DNA of 64,000 nucleotides. Origin: Pseudomonas deceptionensis (GTDB lineage: Bacteria; Pseudomonadota; Gammaproteobacteria; Pseudomonadales; Pseudomonadaceae). The notes under the pieces were generated by a model. The model was not told the DNA's origin. It did not search any database and worked only from the letters and a program-made list of their open reading frames with translations. The stretch's first letter is position 1. Each line of letters starts with the position of its first letter. Positions 55,179-64,000 of the stretch are shown here, one piece after another. The translations under genes were made by a program, and so were the position numbers. Where the stretch lies: assembly GCF_900106095.1 (NCBI RefSeq), contig NZ_FNUD01000002.1, forward strand, positions 4,485,501-4,549,500. The letters are read 5' to 3'.

Positions 55179-56417
55179 ATGCCTAATCCAGATTTGAATA
55201 TTTGGGGCACCGCCCCAACCGCCCGTTATGAAGAACTGGCCGCCCCCTTTCGCCCGCTGTTTGAACACATCAGCGCGCACGCCGCAGAAGCTGACGGTTC
55301 ACGCAGCAGCCTGGCCACTGTCATCGCACAGTTGAACGCCCTGGGCTTGCCGCGCTGGCGCTTGCCGCACAGTTACGGCGGGCACGACGCCACGCTGGTT
55401 GAGTTGCTGACCCTGCTGACCGAGTTATCCGCGGCGGACTCGAACATCACCCAGGCACTGCGCGGGCATTTCGGATTTTGCGAAGAAGTGCTCGTCTCAA
55501 AGAGCCCTGACTGGCAGGCCAAGTGGCTGGACAAACTCAGCCAGGGCGCACTGCTCTCACCGGGCAGTACCGAGGTGGGCACCCAGACCCGTGGCGAATT
55601 TGGAACACGTATCTACCGGGCTGAAGACGGCTCGTTGCGGATCACCGGCAAAAAGTTCTACACCACCGGCGCGCTTTACAGCGACCTGATCAACACCGTT
55701 GCCACCGGGGAAGACGGCACGCTGTACACCGTGGTAGTCGACCTCAAAGCCCCCGGCGTGCAAATCGTCGATGACTGGAACGGTTTTGGCCAGCGCCTGA
55801 CCGCCAGTGGCACCTGCCTGTTTGATAACGCCCGCGTGGATGATGAACCGCGCCCCACTGACCAGCGTTTTGCCTACGGGCAATCCTTCTTTCAGCTGTA
55901 TCACCTGAGCACCCTCGCCGGTATCGCCCGCCGCGCCGCGTTGAGTGGCGCCGAGGAACTGAGCAAACGGGCCAGGACGTTTTCCACGGGCAATGCCGAC
56001 ACCGCAGCCCAGGACGTGCAACTGCTGCAAGTCATCGGCGAAGTGGCCAGCCAGGCCTACGCCGCACAAGCCATTGCCCGGCAAGCGGCGCAGCGTCTGG
56101 AGCTCACAGCCCGGTACACCATCGCCAGCGAACACGTGCTGCCCCATGACGACCCTCAGGTAGCACAAGCCGAGCTGGAAGTGAGCCTGGCGGTCAACCC
56201 CGTCGTGGATGCCACCCTTGCAGCAACCACCGCACTTTTCGATGCCCTGGGCGCCAGCGCCACCGCAAGCAACAAGGCGCTGGATCGCCTGTGGCGCAAC
56301 GCCCGCACCCTGGCCAATCACAACCCTCGGGTGTACAAGTCGCGCATTGTCGGCGACTACCTGGTCAACGGCATACGGCCGCCCTCGCAGTGGCGGGTGG
56401 GGGTCGCCAAGGGCTGA
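55179..56417 (+). CDS. Acyl-CoA dehydrogenase-fold flavoprotein, DszC/SfnB-like
   Basis: A 412-residue protein with the acyl-CoA dehydrogenase domain order: helical N-domain, middle beta-domain (STEVGTQTRG, ITGKKFYTTGALYSDL) and C-terminal helical domain. The catalytic Glu of true dehydrogenases is not evident, and the C-terminal NHNPRVYKSRIVGDYLVNG segment is like that of the flavin monooxygenases of the DszC type. Together with the divergent DszA-like enzyme this suggests oxidation of an organosulfur compound. ATG 55179 (MPNPDLNIWGTAP) is chosen, with AAGG upstream; TTG 55149 is in frame. Confidence 0.8.
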   Translation: MPNPDLNIWGTAPTARYEELAAPFRPLFEHISAHAAEADGSRSSLATVIAQLNALGLPRWRLPHSYGGHDATLVELLTLLTELSAADSNITQALRGHFGFCEEVLVSKSPDWQAKWLDKLSQGALLSPGSTEVGTQTRGEFGTRIYRAEDGSLRITGKKFYTTGALYSDLINTVATGEDGTLYTVVVDLKAPGVQIVDDWNGFGQRLTASGTCLFDNARVDDEPRPTDQRFAYGQSFFQLYHLSTLAGIARRAALSGAEELSKRARTFSTGNADTAAQDVQLLQVIGEVASQAYAAQAIARQAAQRLELTARYTIASEHVLPHDDPQVAQAELEVSLAVNPVVDATLAATTALFDALGASATASNKALDRLWRNARTLANHNPRVYKSRIVGDYLVNGIRPPSQWRVGVAKG

Positions 56418-56676
56418 GTCTGTTTGTTGACTGTCCCGAGCTGCAGTGGCGCTGAACATGGCCAGGCGTCAAGCGAGCCACGCCACTTCTGCTCAAGGGA
56501 TACGTGCGCCATGCAGCAAAACAATCGACCGGCACATGCGCCACGCAAACGGTGCAGACACTTTAACCCTGGCGATCCACCCGCCTCTTCTCGATTCCTG
56601 CAGGACCTGCAAGCTATCGATTAAAAAGATATACACTCGGGCACATCTATAAAAATAGCCCACCGGGTAATCCCCC

Positions 56677-57591
56677 ATGATGACTCTGCGTCAGATCCGC
56701 CACTTTATCGCCGTGGCCGAGACCGGCTCGATCTCGGCCGCCGCCCAGGCGGTGTATATCTCTCAATCGACATTGACCCTGGCCATCCAGCAACTGGAGC
56801 AGGAAATCGGTGTCGGCCTGTTCAACCGCCACGCCAAGGGCATGACCCTGACCCACCAGGGCCACCAGTTCCTGCGTCAGGCGCACCTGATTCTGGCAAC
56901 GGTCGACAACGCCAAGCGCAGCCTTCAACAGAGCACCGACCAGGTGGCCGGGCAACTGATCGTCGGCGTGACCAGCCTCGTTGCCGGCTATTACCTCGCC
57001 GATTTGCTCACCCGTTTCCAGCGCGCATACCCCAACGTCGAAATTCGGGTGATGGAAGACGAGCGTCCTTATATCGAGCATTTGCTGGTCAGCGGCGAAA
57101 TCGATGTCGGTGTGCTGATCCTCTCCAACCTCGAAGACCGCCACGCCTTGCAGACCGAGGTGCTGACCCACTCGCCCCATCGCCTGTGGCTACCGGCCCA
57201 GCACCCGTTGCTGGAGCGCGACAGCATCAACCTGGCCGACGTGGCCCGCGAACCCCTGATCCAGCTGAACGTCGATGAAATGGACAGCAATGCCCAGCGC
57301 CTGTGGTCGCGGGCGGGCCTGCAGCCGCGCATCACGTTGCGCACCGCCTCGACCGAAGCGGTACGAAGCCTGGTGGCCGCAGGGCTCGGGGTGTCGATCC
57401 AGCCGGACATGACTTACCGGCCCTGGTCACTGGAGGGTGACATCATCGAAGCGCGGCCGATTGCAGACCTGAGCCAGACCCTCGACGTCGGCCTGGCCTG
57501 GCGGCGCGGCACTGCGCGTCCGGCCCTGGTGGACCCGTTCCTGACCGTCGCCCGCGAGCAACCTCACGGCGGGCGCAAGCCATCTATTTAA
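56677..57591 (+). CDS. LysR-family transcriptional regulator
   Basis: A 304-residue regulator. The N-terminal winged helix (MMTLRQIRHFIAVAETGSIS, AAQAVYISQSTLTLAIQQLE) is followed by the two-lobed effector domain (from about residue 90, GQLIVGVTSLVAGYYLADLL). It lies between the DszC-like gene and the aldehyde dehydrogenase/polyamine-transport operon on the same strand, 259 bases after the former and 101 before the latter. It could control either. An ATG-ATG start leaves the first Met ambiguous by one codon. Confidence 0.9.
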   Translation: MMTLRQIRHFIAVAETGSISAAAQAVYISQSTLTLAIQQLEQEIGVGLFNRHAKGMTLTHQGHQFLRQAHLILATVDNAKRSLQQSTDQVAGQLIVGVTSLVAGYYLADLLTRFQRAYPNVEIRVMEDERPYIEHLLVSGEIDVGVLILSNLEDRHALQTEVLTHSPHRLWLPAQHPLLERDSINLADVAREPLIQLNVDEMDSNAQRLWSRAGLQPRITLRTASTEAVRSLVAAGLGVSIQPDMTYRPWSLEGDIIEARPIADLSQTLDVGLAWRRGTARPALVDPFLTVAREQPHGGRKPSI

Positions 57592-57692
57592 TCGAACGCC
57601 ACCTTCAGTATTAAGTATTTGTCGACCTCGGGCCTCAAGACTAATCTTGTTACATCTATAAGACGGTCGGGGGCCCAGTCACAGGGAGCACC

Positions 57693-59180
57693 ATGGCCAC
57701 ACAAGAAAAGAGAACCCGCAAAATGCCAGCCGCGCAAACTCCGTTGTTCACCGCACTGTTAATCGATGGTGAATTGGTCGCAGGCCAGGGCATTGCAGAG
57801 CCAATCCTCAACCCCGCGACCGGTGAAGTGCTGACCCACATCGCCGAAGCCAGCACCGAGCAGGTAGAGGCCGCGATCCTCGCCGCTCACCGCGCGTTTG
57901 CCGGCTGGGCACGGACCACGCCGCAACAACGCTCCAACCTGCTGCTGGAGATCGCCAATGCGATCGAAAAAAACGCCGACTTGCTCGCCCGCCTCGAATC
58001 GCTGAACTGCGGCAAGCCGCTGCATCTGGCCCGCAAGGACGACCTGAGCGCTACCGTCGACGTGTTCCGCTTCTTCGCCGGTGCCGTGCGCTGCCAGACC
58101 GGCCAGCTCAGCGGCGAATACCTGCCGGGTTACACCAGCATGGTGCGTCGCGATCCGATTGGGGTGGTGGCCTCGATTGCGCCATGGAACTACCCCATCA
58201 TGATGGCCGCCTGGAAAATCGCCCCCGCGCTGGCCGCTGGCAACACCCTGGTATTCAAGCCTTCCGAGCACACGCCACTGTCGATTCTGGCCCTGGCGCC
58301 AGCACTGGCCCAGATCCTGCCACGCGGGGTGATCAACATCATCTGCGGCGGCGGTGAAAGCGTGGGCAGCTGCCTGGTCAGCCACCCCAAAGTGCGCATG
58401 GTTTCGCTGACCGGCGATATCGTCACCGGGCAAAAAATCCTGTCGACCGCCGCCAAAACCCTCAAGCGCACCCACCTGGAACTCGGTGGCAAGGCCCCGG
58501 TGATTGTCTGCAACGATGCCGACATTCAAGCCGTGGTCGAAGGGGTACGTACCTATGGCTATTACAACGCCGGTCAGGACTGCACCGCGGCCTGCCGGAT
58601 TTATGCACAAACCGGGATTTACGACCGACTGGTGGCGGAACTCGGTGCCGCCGTCAGCAGCCTGCGCTTTGCCGGCAAGCGCGACGCCGATAACGAGATC
58701 GGCCCGCTGATCAGCACCCGCCAGCGCGACCGCGTCTCCAGCTTCGTCGAACGGGCCCTCGGCCAGCCGCATATCGAACGCGTCACCGGCGCTGCCGTGC
58801 ACTCCGGGGCCGGCTTCTATTACCAGCCCACCCTGCTGGCCGGCTGCAAACAAAGCGATGAAATCGTCCAGCGCGAAGTCTTCGGGCCCGTGGTCACCGT
58901 GACCCGTTTCGATGAGCTGGAGCAGGCCGTGGACTGGGCCAACGACTCCGAATACGGCCTCGCCTCTTCGATCTGGACCCAGAACCTGGATAAAGCCATG
59001 CAGGTTGCAGCGCGGCTGCAGTACGGCTGCACCTGGATCAACAGCCATTTCATGCTGGTCAGCGAGATGCCCCACGGCGGCCTCAAGCGCTCGGGGTACG
59101 GCAAGGACCTTTCCAGCGATTCACTGCAGGACTACAGCGTGGTGCGGCACATCATGGCCCGCCACGGGCAACATTTATAA
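57693..59180 (+). CDS. Aldehyde dehydrogenase, probably aminoaldehyde/gamma-aminobutyraldehyde type
   Basis: A 495-residue NAD(P)-dependent dehydrogenase. Motifs: [20 protein letters not shown], the [11 protein letters not shown] motif with the general-base Glu, and the nucleophile C297 in [13 protein letters not shown] (GQxC). The neighbouring polyamine-type ABC transporter makes an aminoaldehyde from putrescine or spermidine breakdown the likely substrate, as for E. coli PatD. It is clearly paralogous to the second dehydrogenase at 63425. First gene of a six-gene same-strand run; CAGGGAG precedes the ATG. The N-terminal 16 residues are an extra basic leader compared with the paralogue. Confidence 0.88.
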   Translation: MATQEKRTRKMPAAQTPLFTALLIDGELVAGQGIAEPILNPATGEVLTHIAEASTEQVEAAILAAHRAFAGWARTTPQQRSNLLLEIANAIEKNADLLARLESLNCGKPLHLARKDDLSATVDVFRFFAGAVRCQTGQLSGEYLPGYTSMVRRDPIGVVASIAPWNYPIMMAAWKIAPALAAGNTLVFKPSEHTPLSILALAPALAQILPRGVINIICGGGESVGSCLVSHPKVRMVSLTGDIVTGQKILSTAAKTLKRTHLELGGKAPVIVCNDADIQAVVEGVRTYGYYNAGQDCTAACRIYAQTGIYDRLVAELGAAVSSLRFAGKRDADNEIGPLISTRQRDRVSSFVERALGQPHIERVTGAAVHSGAGFYYQPTLLAGCKQSDEIVQREVFGPVVTVTRFDELEQAVDWANDSEYGLASSIWTQNLDKAMQVAARLQYGCTWINSHFMLVSEMPHGGLKRSGYGKDLSSDSLQDYSVVRHIMARHGQHL

Positions 59181-59268
59181 AAACCGGCACCTTCCAATAA
59201 CAAGCCGCTCACGGCGCTTCATCACGTTCAAAACTGCCCCGACCATAATTAAAAAAGAGGGAAACCCC

Positions 59269-60420
59269 ATGTTCGTGCACAAGACCGCATTGCTCAGTGC
59301 AATCACCACCGCGCTGCTGGCCAGCGCCACGCTCCAGGCCGCCGAACCTCTCCAGGCCGTCGGTGCCGGCGAAGGCCAGCTGGACATCGTTGCATGGCCC
59401 GGCTACATCGAGCGGGGCGAAAGCGACAAGGCCTATGACTGGGTGACCGGTTTCGAGAAAGAAACCGGCTGCAAGGTCAACGTCAAGACCGCCGCCACCT
59501 CCGATGAAATGGTCAGCCTGATGGCCAAGGGCGGCTATGACCTGGTCACCGCCTCCGGCGACGCTTCGTTGCGCCTGATCGTTGGCAAGCGTGTGCAGCC
59601 GATCAACACCGCACTGATCCCGAACTGGAAAAATATCGACCCGCGACTGGCCGATGCGCAGTGGTACGTGGTCAACAAGCAAACCTACGGCACCCCGTAT
59701 CAGTGGGGCCCGAACGTGCTGATGTACAACACCAACGTATTCAAAACGGCACCTGACAGCTGGAAGGTGGTGTTCGATGCGCAGAACCTGCCGGACGGCA
59801 AGCCGAACAAGGGCCGCGTGCAGGCCTATGACGGCCCGATCTACATTGCCGATGCGGCGCTGTACCTGAAGACCGCCAGGCCGGAACTGGGCATCCAGAG
59901 CCCTTATGAACTGACCGAACCGCAGTACCAGGCCGTGCTTGAACTGCTGCGTGCCCAGCAGCCGTTGATCCACCGCTACTGGCACGACACCACCGTGCAA
60001 ATGAGCGATTTCAAAAACGAAGGTGTGGTCGCGTCCAGCGCCTGGCCGTATCAGGTCAACGGCCTGATGAACGAGAAACAGCCAATCGCCTCGACCATCC
60101 CGAAAGAAGGCGCCACGGGCTGGGCTGACACCACCATGCTGCATGCCGAAGCCAAGCATCCCAACTGCGCCTACAAGTGGATGGACTGGTCGCTGCAACC
60201 CAAAGTCCAGGGCGACGTAGCGGCCTGGTTCGGTTCGCTGCCAGCGGTGCCTGCGGCGTGCAACTCGAGCGAGCTGCTCGGCGCGCAAGGCTGCAAGACC
60301 AACGGCTTCGACCAGTTCGAGAAGATTGCCTTCTGGAAAACCCCGCAGGCTGAAGGCGGCAAATTTGTGCCGTACAGCCGCTGGACCCAGGACTACATCG
60401 CGATCATGGGCGGTCGCTAA
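59269..60420 (+). CDS. Polyamine-type ABC transporter substrate-binding protein (PotD/YdcS-like)
   Basis: A 383-residue periplasmic binding protein with signal peptide 1-25 (cleavage near ATLQA). It resembles E. coli YdcS and PotD/PotF: LDIVAWPGYIERGESDKAYD, GTPYQWGPNVLMYNTNVF, and SAWPYQVNGLMNE. The C-terminal half carries cysteines likely forming a disulfide (PAACNSSELLGAQGC). ATG 59269 follows GAGGG. Followed by ATPase and two permeases to form a complete importer. Confidence 0.88.
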   Translation: MFVHKTALLSAITTALLASATLQAAEPLQAVGAGEGQLDIVAWPGYIERGESDKAYDWVTGFEKETGCKVNVKTAATSDEMVSLMAKGGYDLVTASGDASLRLIVGKRVQPINTALIPNWKNIDPRLADAQWYVVNKQTYGTPYQWGPNVLMYNTNVFKTAPDSWKVVFDAQNLPDGKPNKGRVQAYDGPIYIADAALYLKTARPELGIQSPYELTEPQYQAVLELLRAQQPLIHRYWHDTTVQMSDFKNEGVVASSAWPYQVNGLMNEKQPIASTIPKEGATGWADTTMLHAEAKHPNCAYKWMDWSLQPKVQGDVAAWFGSLPAVPAACNSSELLGAQGCKTNGFDQFEKIAFWKTPQAEGGKFVPYSRWTQDYIAIMGGR

Positions 60421-60430
60421 GCCCTCTCCG

Positions 60431-60491
60431 CCAGCAGGCTCACTCCCGCATTTGATTGCACTCCCCCCGCGGGAGGGAGCCTGCTCGCGCA
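60431..60491. repeat. Degenerate REP-type inverted pair inside the polyamine operon
   Basis: ccagcaggctcactcccgca and gggagggagcctgctcgcgc are diverged arms of the REP palindrome in inverted orientation, between the binding-protein and ATPase genes. Within an operon such a hairpin often protects the upstream, more abundant binding-protein message. Confidence 0.6.
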
Positions 60492-60526
60492 GCTTTTAAA
60501 GATTCTGTTTTTTGGAGCACCGCACC

Positions 60527-61564
60527 ATGACACTTGCAGTCCAGTTCACCCAAGTTTCCCGTCAATTCGGCGAGGTGAAAGCCGTTGACCGGGTTTCCAT
60601 CGATATCAAGGACGGCGAGTTCTTCTCCATGCTGGGCCCTTCCGGCTCGGGCAAAACCACCTGCCTGCGGCTGATCGCCGGTTTCGAACAACCGAGCGCA
60701 GGTTCTATCCGTATTCATGGCGAAGAAGCCGCCGGGCTGCCGCCGTACCAGCGTGACGTAAACACTGTGTTCCAGGATTACGCACTGTTCCCGCACATGA
60801 ACGTTCGCGACAACGTCGCTTATGGCCTGAAAGTCAAAGGGGTTGCCAAGGCCGAGCGCCTGATGCGCGCCGAAGAGGCGCTGGACATGGTCGCCCTCGG
60901 CGGCTACGGCGATCGCAAACCGGTGCAGCTCTCCGGCGGCCAGCGCCAGCGCGTGGCCCTGGCCCGCGCCCTGGTCAATCGCCCCCGCGTGCTGCTGCTT
61001 GACGAGCCCCTGGGCGCCCTCGACCTGAAGCTGCGCGAACAGATGCAGAGCGAACTGAAGAAGCTGCAACGCCAGCTTGGCATCACCTTCATTTTCGTCA
61101 CCCACGACCAGACCGAAGCACTGTCGATGTCCGACCGCGTAGCCGTGTTCAACAAAGGCCGCATCGAGCAGGTCGATACCCCGCGCAACCTGTACATGAA
61201 ACCGGCAACCACCTTCGTTGCCGAGTTCGTCGGCACCTCCAACGTGATCCGCGGTGATCTGGCCCGCCGGTTGAGCGGCAGCCCGCAGTCGTTTTCGATT
61301 CGCCCCGAACACGTACGTTTCGCCGAGGGCCCCCTGGCCAGCCACGAGATTGAAGTCAGCGGCCTGCTGCACGACATCCAGTACCAGGGCAGCACCACCC
61401 GTTACGAGCTGAAACTGGAAGACGGCCAGACCCTGAACATCAGCCGCGCCAACGTGCAATGGCTGGATGTGAGTGCCCAGCACCACACGGGGCAACCCAT
61501 CAGCGCCCGCTGGGCACGCGAGGCCATGGTCCCGCTGAACGACACCGTTACAAGCGGAGTATGA
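60527..61564 (+). CDS. Polyamine-type ABC transporter ATP-binding protein (PotA/YdcT-like)
   Basis: A 345-residue cytoplasmic ATPase. Walker A GPSGSGKTT, Q-loop NTVFQDYALFPHMNV, signature [15 protein letters not shown], Walker B LLLDEPLGALD, switch His in VTHDQTEAL. A C-terminal TOBE domain follows (from about residue 240, FSIRPEHVRFAEGPLA), as in PotA and YdcT. ATG 60527 (MTLAVQFTQVSRQFG) is chosen; the in-frame ATG at 60512 is less well placed. The next gene starts 1 base after the stop. Confidence 0.92.
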   Translation: MTLAVQFTQVSRQFGEVKAVDRVSIDIKDGEFFSMLGPSGSGKTTCLRLIAGFEQPSAGSIRIHGEEAAGLPPYQRDVNTVFQDYALFPHMNVRDNVAYGLKVKGVAKAERLMRAEEALDMVALGGYGDRKPVQLSGGQRQRVALARALVNRPRVLLLDEPLGALDLKLREQMQSELKKLQRQLGITFIFVTHDQTEALSMSDRVAVFNKGRIEQVDTPRNLYMKPATTFVAEFVGTSNVIRGDLARRLSGSPQSFSIRPEHVRFAEGPLASHEIEVSGLLHDIQYQGSTTRYELKLEDGQTLNISRANVQWLDVSAQHHTGQPISARWAREAMVPLNDTVTSGV

Positions 61565-61565
61565 G

Positions 61566-62513
61566 ATGAACAGCGTGTCTATCCCTCAAACCCGGGCCGA
61601 CAACTCGCCTTTGCGCAGGTTCTCCAACCTGTTGTATCGCCGCCCCAACCTCTACCTGTCGATGCTGCTGGTGCCGCCGTTGCTGTGGTTCGGCGCGATC
61701 TATCTGGGCTCGCTGCTGATGTTGCTGTGGCAAGGTTTTTACACCTTTGATGACTTCACCATGGCGGTCACTCCCGACCTGACCCTGGCGAATTTCGCAG
61801 CGCTGTTTCAACCGTCAAACTTCGACATCATCGTGCGCACCCTGAGCATGGCCATCGTCGTGTCGATCGCCAGCGCCGTTGTCGCGTTTCCGATTGCCTA
61901 CTACATGGCGCGCTACACCACCGGCAAAACCAAGGCGTTTTTCTACATCGCGGTCATGACGCCGATGTGGGCCAGCTACATCGTCAAGGCTTACGCCTGG
62001 ACGTTGCTGCTGGCCAAGGGCGGCGTGGCGCAGTGGTTCGTTCAACACCTGGGGCTGGAGCCGGTATTGCAATTCATCCTGGGCATTCCTGGCGTGGGCG
62101 GCAGCACCTTGTCGACCTCGCACCTGGGCCGCTTCATGGTGTTCGTCTACATCTGGCTGCCGTTCATGATTCTGCCGATTCAGGCGTCTCTGGAACGCTT
62201 GCCGCCTTCCTTGCTGCAAGCCTCGGCCGACCTTGGCGCCAAGCCGCGCCAGACCTTTATGCAAGTGATCCTGCCACTGTCGATTCCGGGCATTGCCGCC
62301 GGTTCGATCTTCACGTTTTCACTGACCCTGGGCGACTTTATCGTGCCGCAACTGGTCGGCCCGCCGGGCTACTTCGTCGGCAGCATGGTGTACGCCCAGC
62401 AAGGCGCCATCGGCAACATGCCAATGGCAGCGGCCTTCACGCTAGTGCCGATCGTGCTGATCGCCATTTACCTGTCCATCGTCAAACGTCTGGGGGCCTT
62501 CGATGCGCTCTGA
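61566..62513 (+). CDS. Polyamine-type ABC transporter permease (PotB/YdcU-like)
   Basis: A 315-residue inner-membrane permease with six hydrophobic segments after a cytoplasmic N-terminus of about 30 residues. The ATPase-contacting loop is recognisable as [20 protein letters not shown]. The last helices read [20 protein letters not shown] and [17 protein letters not shown]. Its end overlaps the next permease by 11 bases. Confidence 0.92.
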   Translation: MNSVSIPQTRADNSPLRRFSNLLYRRPNLYLSMLLVPPLLWFGAIYLGSLLMLLWQGFYTFDDFTMAVTPDLTLANFAALFQPSNFDIIVRTLSMAIVVSIASAVVAFPIAYYMARYTTGKTKAFFYIAVMTPMWASYIVKAYAWTLLLAKGGVAQWFVQHLGLEPVLQFILGIPGVGGSTLSTSHLGRFMVFVYIWLPFMILPIQASLERLPPSLLQASADLGAKPRQTFMQVILPLSIPGIAAGSIFTFSLTLGDFIVPQLVGPPGYFVGSMVYAQQGAIGNMPMAAAFTLVPIVLIAIYLSIVKRLGAFDAL

Positions 62514-63345
62514 ATCAAAGAAACCGGCGCCGGAAAAACAAGGCGACCAAGCGTCCCTGGGCCTGAAGATCGCCGCCTGGGGCGGGTTGGTGTTCCTGCA
62601 CTTCCCGATCCTGATCATCTTCATGTACGCCTTCAACACCGAAGAAGCGGCCTTCAGCTTTCCGCCCAAGGGGTTCACCCTGCACTGGTTCAGCGTGGCG
62701 TTTTCGCGCCCTGACGTGCTTGAAGCGATCAAGCTGTCGGCACAAATTGCAGCGATTGCGACGCTGATTGCAATGGTGCTCGGCACCCTGGCTTCGGCAG
62801 CGCTGTACCGCCGGGATTTCTTCGGAAAGCAAGGCATCTCGCTGATGCTGATCCTGCCCATCGCCCTGCCCGGGATCATTACCGGTATCGCGTTGCTGGC
62901 CACGTTCAAGTCGTTTGGCATCGAACCGGGGATGTTCACCATCATCGTCGGCCACGCGACCTTCTGCGTGGTGATCGTCTACAACAACGTGATCGCACGC
63001 TTGCGCCGTACCTCCCACAGCCTGATCGAAGCCTCGATGGACCTGGGCGCTGACGGCTGGCAAACCTTCCGCTACATCATGTTGCCGAGCCTGGGTTCGG
63101 CGCTGCTCGCAGGCGGGATGCTGGCGTTTGCCTTGTCGTTCGACGAAATCATCGTCACCACCTTCACCGCCGGCCATGAACGCACCCTGCCGCTGTGGCT
63201 GCTAAACCAGCTCAGCCGCCCACGGGACGTACCCGTCACCAACGTTGTCGCGATGCTGGTGATGATGGTGACCATGCTGCCGATTCTCGGCGCCTATTAC
63301 CTGACCCGTGGCGGCGAAAGCGTTGCGGGCAGCGGCGGCAAATAA
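62503..63345 (+). CDS. Polyamine-type ABC transporter permease (PotC/YdcV-like)
   Basis: A 280-residue inner-membrane permease, the partner of the preceding one, with the PotC-type loop [20 protein letters not shown] and the typical [17 protein letters not shown] segment after the first helix. ATG 62503 overlaps the upstream gene, implying translational coupling. Completes the importer of binding protein, ATPase and two permeases. Confidence 0.92.
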   Translation: MRSESKKPAPEKQGDQASLGLKIAAWGGLVFLHFPILIIFMYAFNTEEAAFSFPPKGFTLHWFSVAFSRPDVLEAIKLSAQIAAIATLIAMVLGTLASAALYRRDFFGKQGISLMLILPIALPGIITGIALLATFKSFGIEPGMFTIIVGHATFCVVIVYNNVIARLRRTSHSLIEASMDLGADGWQTFRYIMLPSLGSALLAGGMLAFALSFDEIIVTTFTAGHERTLPLWLLNQLSRPRDVPVTNVVAMLVMMVTMLPILGAYYLTRGGESVAGSGGK

Positions 63346-63360
63346 CGCCATCACTGAAGA

Positions 63361-63386
63361 GTCCGCCCTCCCCTGTGGGGGCGGAC
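63361..63386 (+). other. Intra-operon hairpin before the second aldehyde dehydrogenase
   Basis: gtccgcc and ggcggac pair around a 12-base loop 15 bases after the permease stop; only a short, interrupted T-run follows, so it would attenuate rather than end transcription. Confidence 0.4.
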
Positions 63387-63424
63387 TTGGGCAGAACAAT
63401 AAAAGTTTCGACAAGGACAACGTC

Positions 63425-64000
63425 ATGCAAACCAAACTTCTGATCAACGGCCAACTGATTGACGGCGAAGGCCCCGCCCAACCGGTGCTTAACCCGGCAC
63501 TCGGCAGCGTACTGGTGCACATCAACGAAGCCAGCGAAGCCCAGGTCGATGCCGCCGTACGGGCTGCCGATGCTGCGTTTGACAGCTGGTCGCAAACCCC
63601 GCCAAAAGACCGCTCGCTGCTGTTGCTTAAAATCGCCGATACCATCGAAGCCCACGGCCAGGAGCTGGCCAGGCTGGAGTCGGACAACTGCGGCAAGCCT
63701 TACAGCGCCGCACTGAACGACGAGATCCCCGCGATTGCCGATGTGTTCCGTTTCTTCGCCGGCGCCAGCCGCTGCATGAGCGGTTCGGCCGGGGGTGAAT
63801 ACCTGCCGGGCCACACCTCGATGATCCGGCGCGACCCGGTGGGCGTGATCGCCTCCATCGCGCCCTGGAACTACCCGCTGATGATGGTTGCCTGGAAAAT
63901 CGCCCCGGCCCTGGCGGCCGGTAATACCGTGGTGCTCAAACCTTCGGAGCAGACCCCGCTGACGGCGCTGCGCCTGGCGGAGCTGGTATCGGACATCCTC
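63425..64000 (+). CDS. Aldehyde dehydrogenase, second copy, cut off by the window end
   Basis: The first 192 codons of an aldehyde dehydrogenase; the frame is open to the last base and the catalytic Cys lies beyond it. It starts MQTKLLINGQLIDGEGPAQP after a GAC-AAGGAC Shine-Dalgarno region. Shared blocks with the dehydrogenase at 57693 include [25 protein letters not shown] ([17 protein letters not shown] there) and [20 protein letters not shown]. Its place just after the second permease equals that of E. coli ydcW (patD) after ydcV, so gamma-aminobutyraldehyde is a plausible substrate. Confidence 0.88.
   Translation, partial: MQTKLLINGQLIDGEGPAQPVLNPALGSVLVHINEASEAQVDAAVRAADAAFDSWSQTPPKDRSLLLLKIADTIEAHGQELARLESDNCGKPYSAALNDEIPAIADVFRFFAGASRCMSGSAGGEYLPGHTSMIRRDPVGVIASIAPWNYPLMMVAWKIAPALAAGNTVVLKPSEQTPLTALRLAELVSDIL

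Overview
The window is a stretch of a Pseudomonas chromosome. The order lpxH-ppiB-glnS-cysS-folD-tRNAs-tig-clpP-clpX-lon-hupB-ppiD-fabI-yej genes-mltD is the conserved Pseudomonas arrangement. It also carries an OprD-type porin and several copies of the GTGGGAGCGAGCCTGCTCGC repetitive palindrome common in the P. fluorescens lineage. I cannot name the species; a non-aeruginosa member of the fluorescens-type group fits best. There is no prophage, insertion sequence or CRISPR array.

Layout. 1-8.6 kb (+): the tail of mltD, two tandem YejA-like peptide-binding proteins, yejB-yejE-yejF (oligopeptide ABC importer) and fabI (enoyl-ACP reductase). 8.8-17.3 kb (-): protein quality control and nucleoid genes tig, clpP, clpX, lon, hupB, ppiD, with a decayed tRNA-Asp-like gene between hupB and ppiD. 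17.7-18.3 kb (-): tRNA cluster Arg-His-Leu-His with an internal duplication. 18.5-24.1 kb: folD (+), cysS and glnS (-), ppiB and lpxH (+). 24.2-29.0 kb (-): an autoregulated-looking efflux operon marR-OMF-emrA-emrB. 29.2-38.5 kb: miaE, a tandem-domain universal stress protein, a DUF1289 protein, acnB, an AI-2E family permease, a TusA-like protein, a BepA-like M48 protease and nadA. 38.7-40.0 kb (-): an OprD-family porin.

40.2-51.8 kb is the most distinctive accessory region: a Tad/Flp pilus locus (-) with two nearly identical flp pilin genes, a prepilin peptidase, an AAA ATPase, CpaB, three TadE/G pseudopilin-type proteins, TadZ, TadA, TadB and TadC. No secretin (RcpA/CpaC), TadD or RcpB is present. 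Both flp genes carry the same upstream architecture: a conserved 7-mer 21 bp from a pair of direct repeats that are themselves 21 bp apart. The flp2 copy lies in the divergent gap next to an AraC regulator whose receiver-like N-terminus lacks the phosphoacceptor Asp, so this regulator is the natural candidate activator.

52.0-64.0 kb is metabolic: a Spr-like NlpC/P60 peptidase; a probable organosulfur-scavenging group (DszA/NtaA-like flavin monooxygenase, an SsuA-like binding protein with no partner permease, and a divergent DszC-like flavoprotein); and a LysR regulator followed by a polyamine-type operon (aldehyde dehydrogenase, PotD/YdcS-like binding protein, ATPase, two permeases, second aldehyde dehydrogenase) resembling E. 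coli ydcSTUVW with an extra dehydrogenase. The last gene runs off the window.
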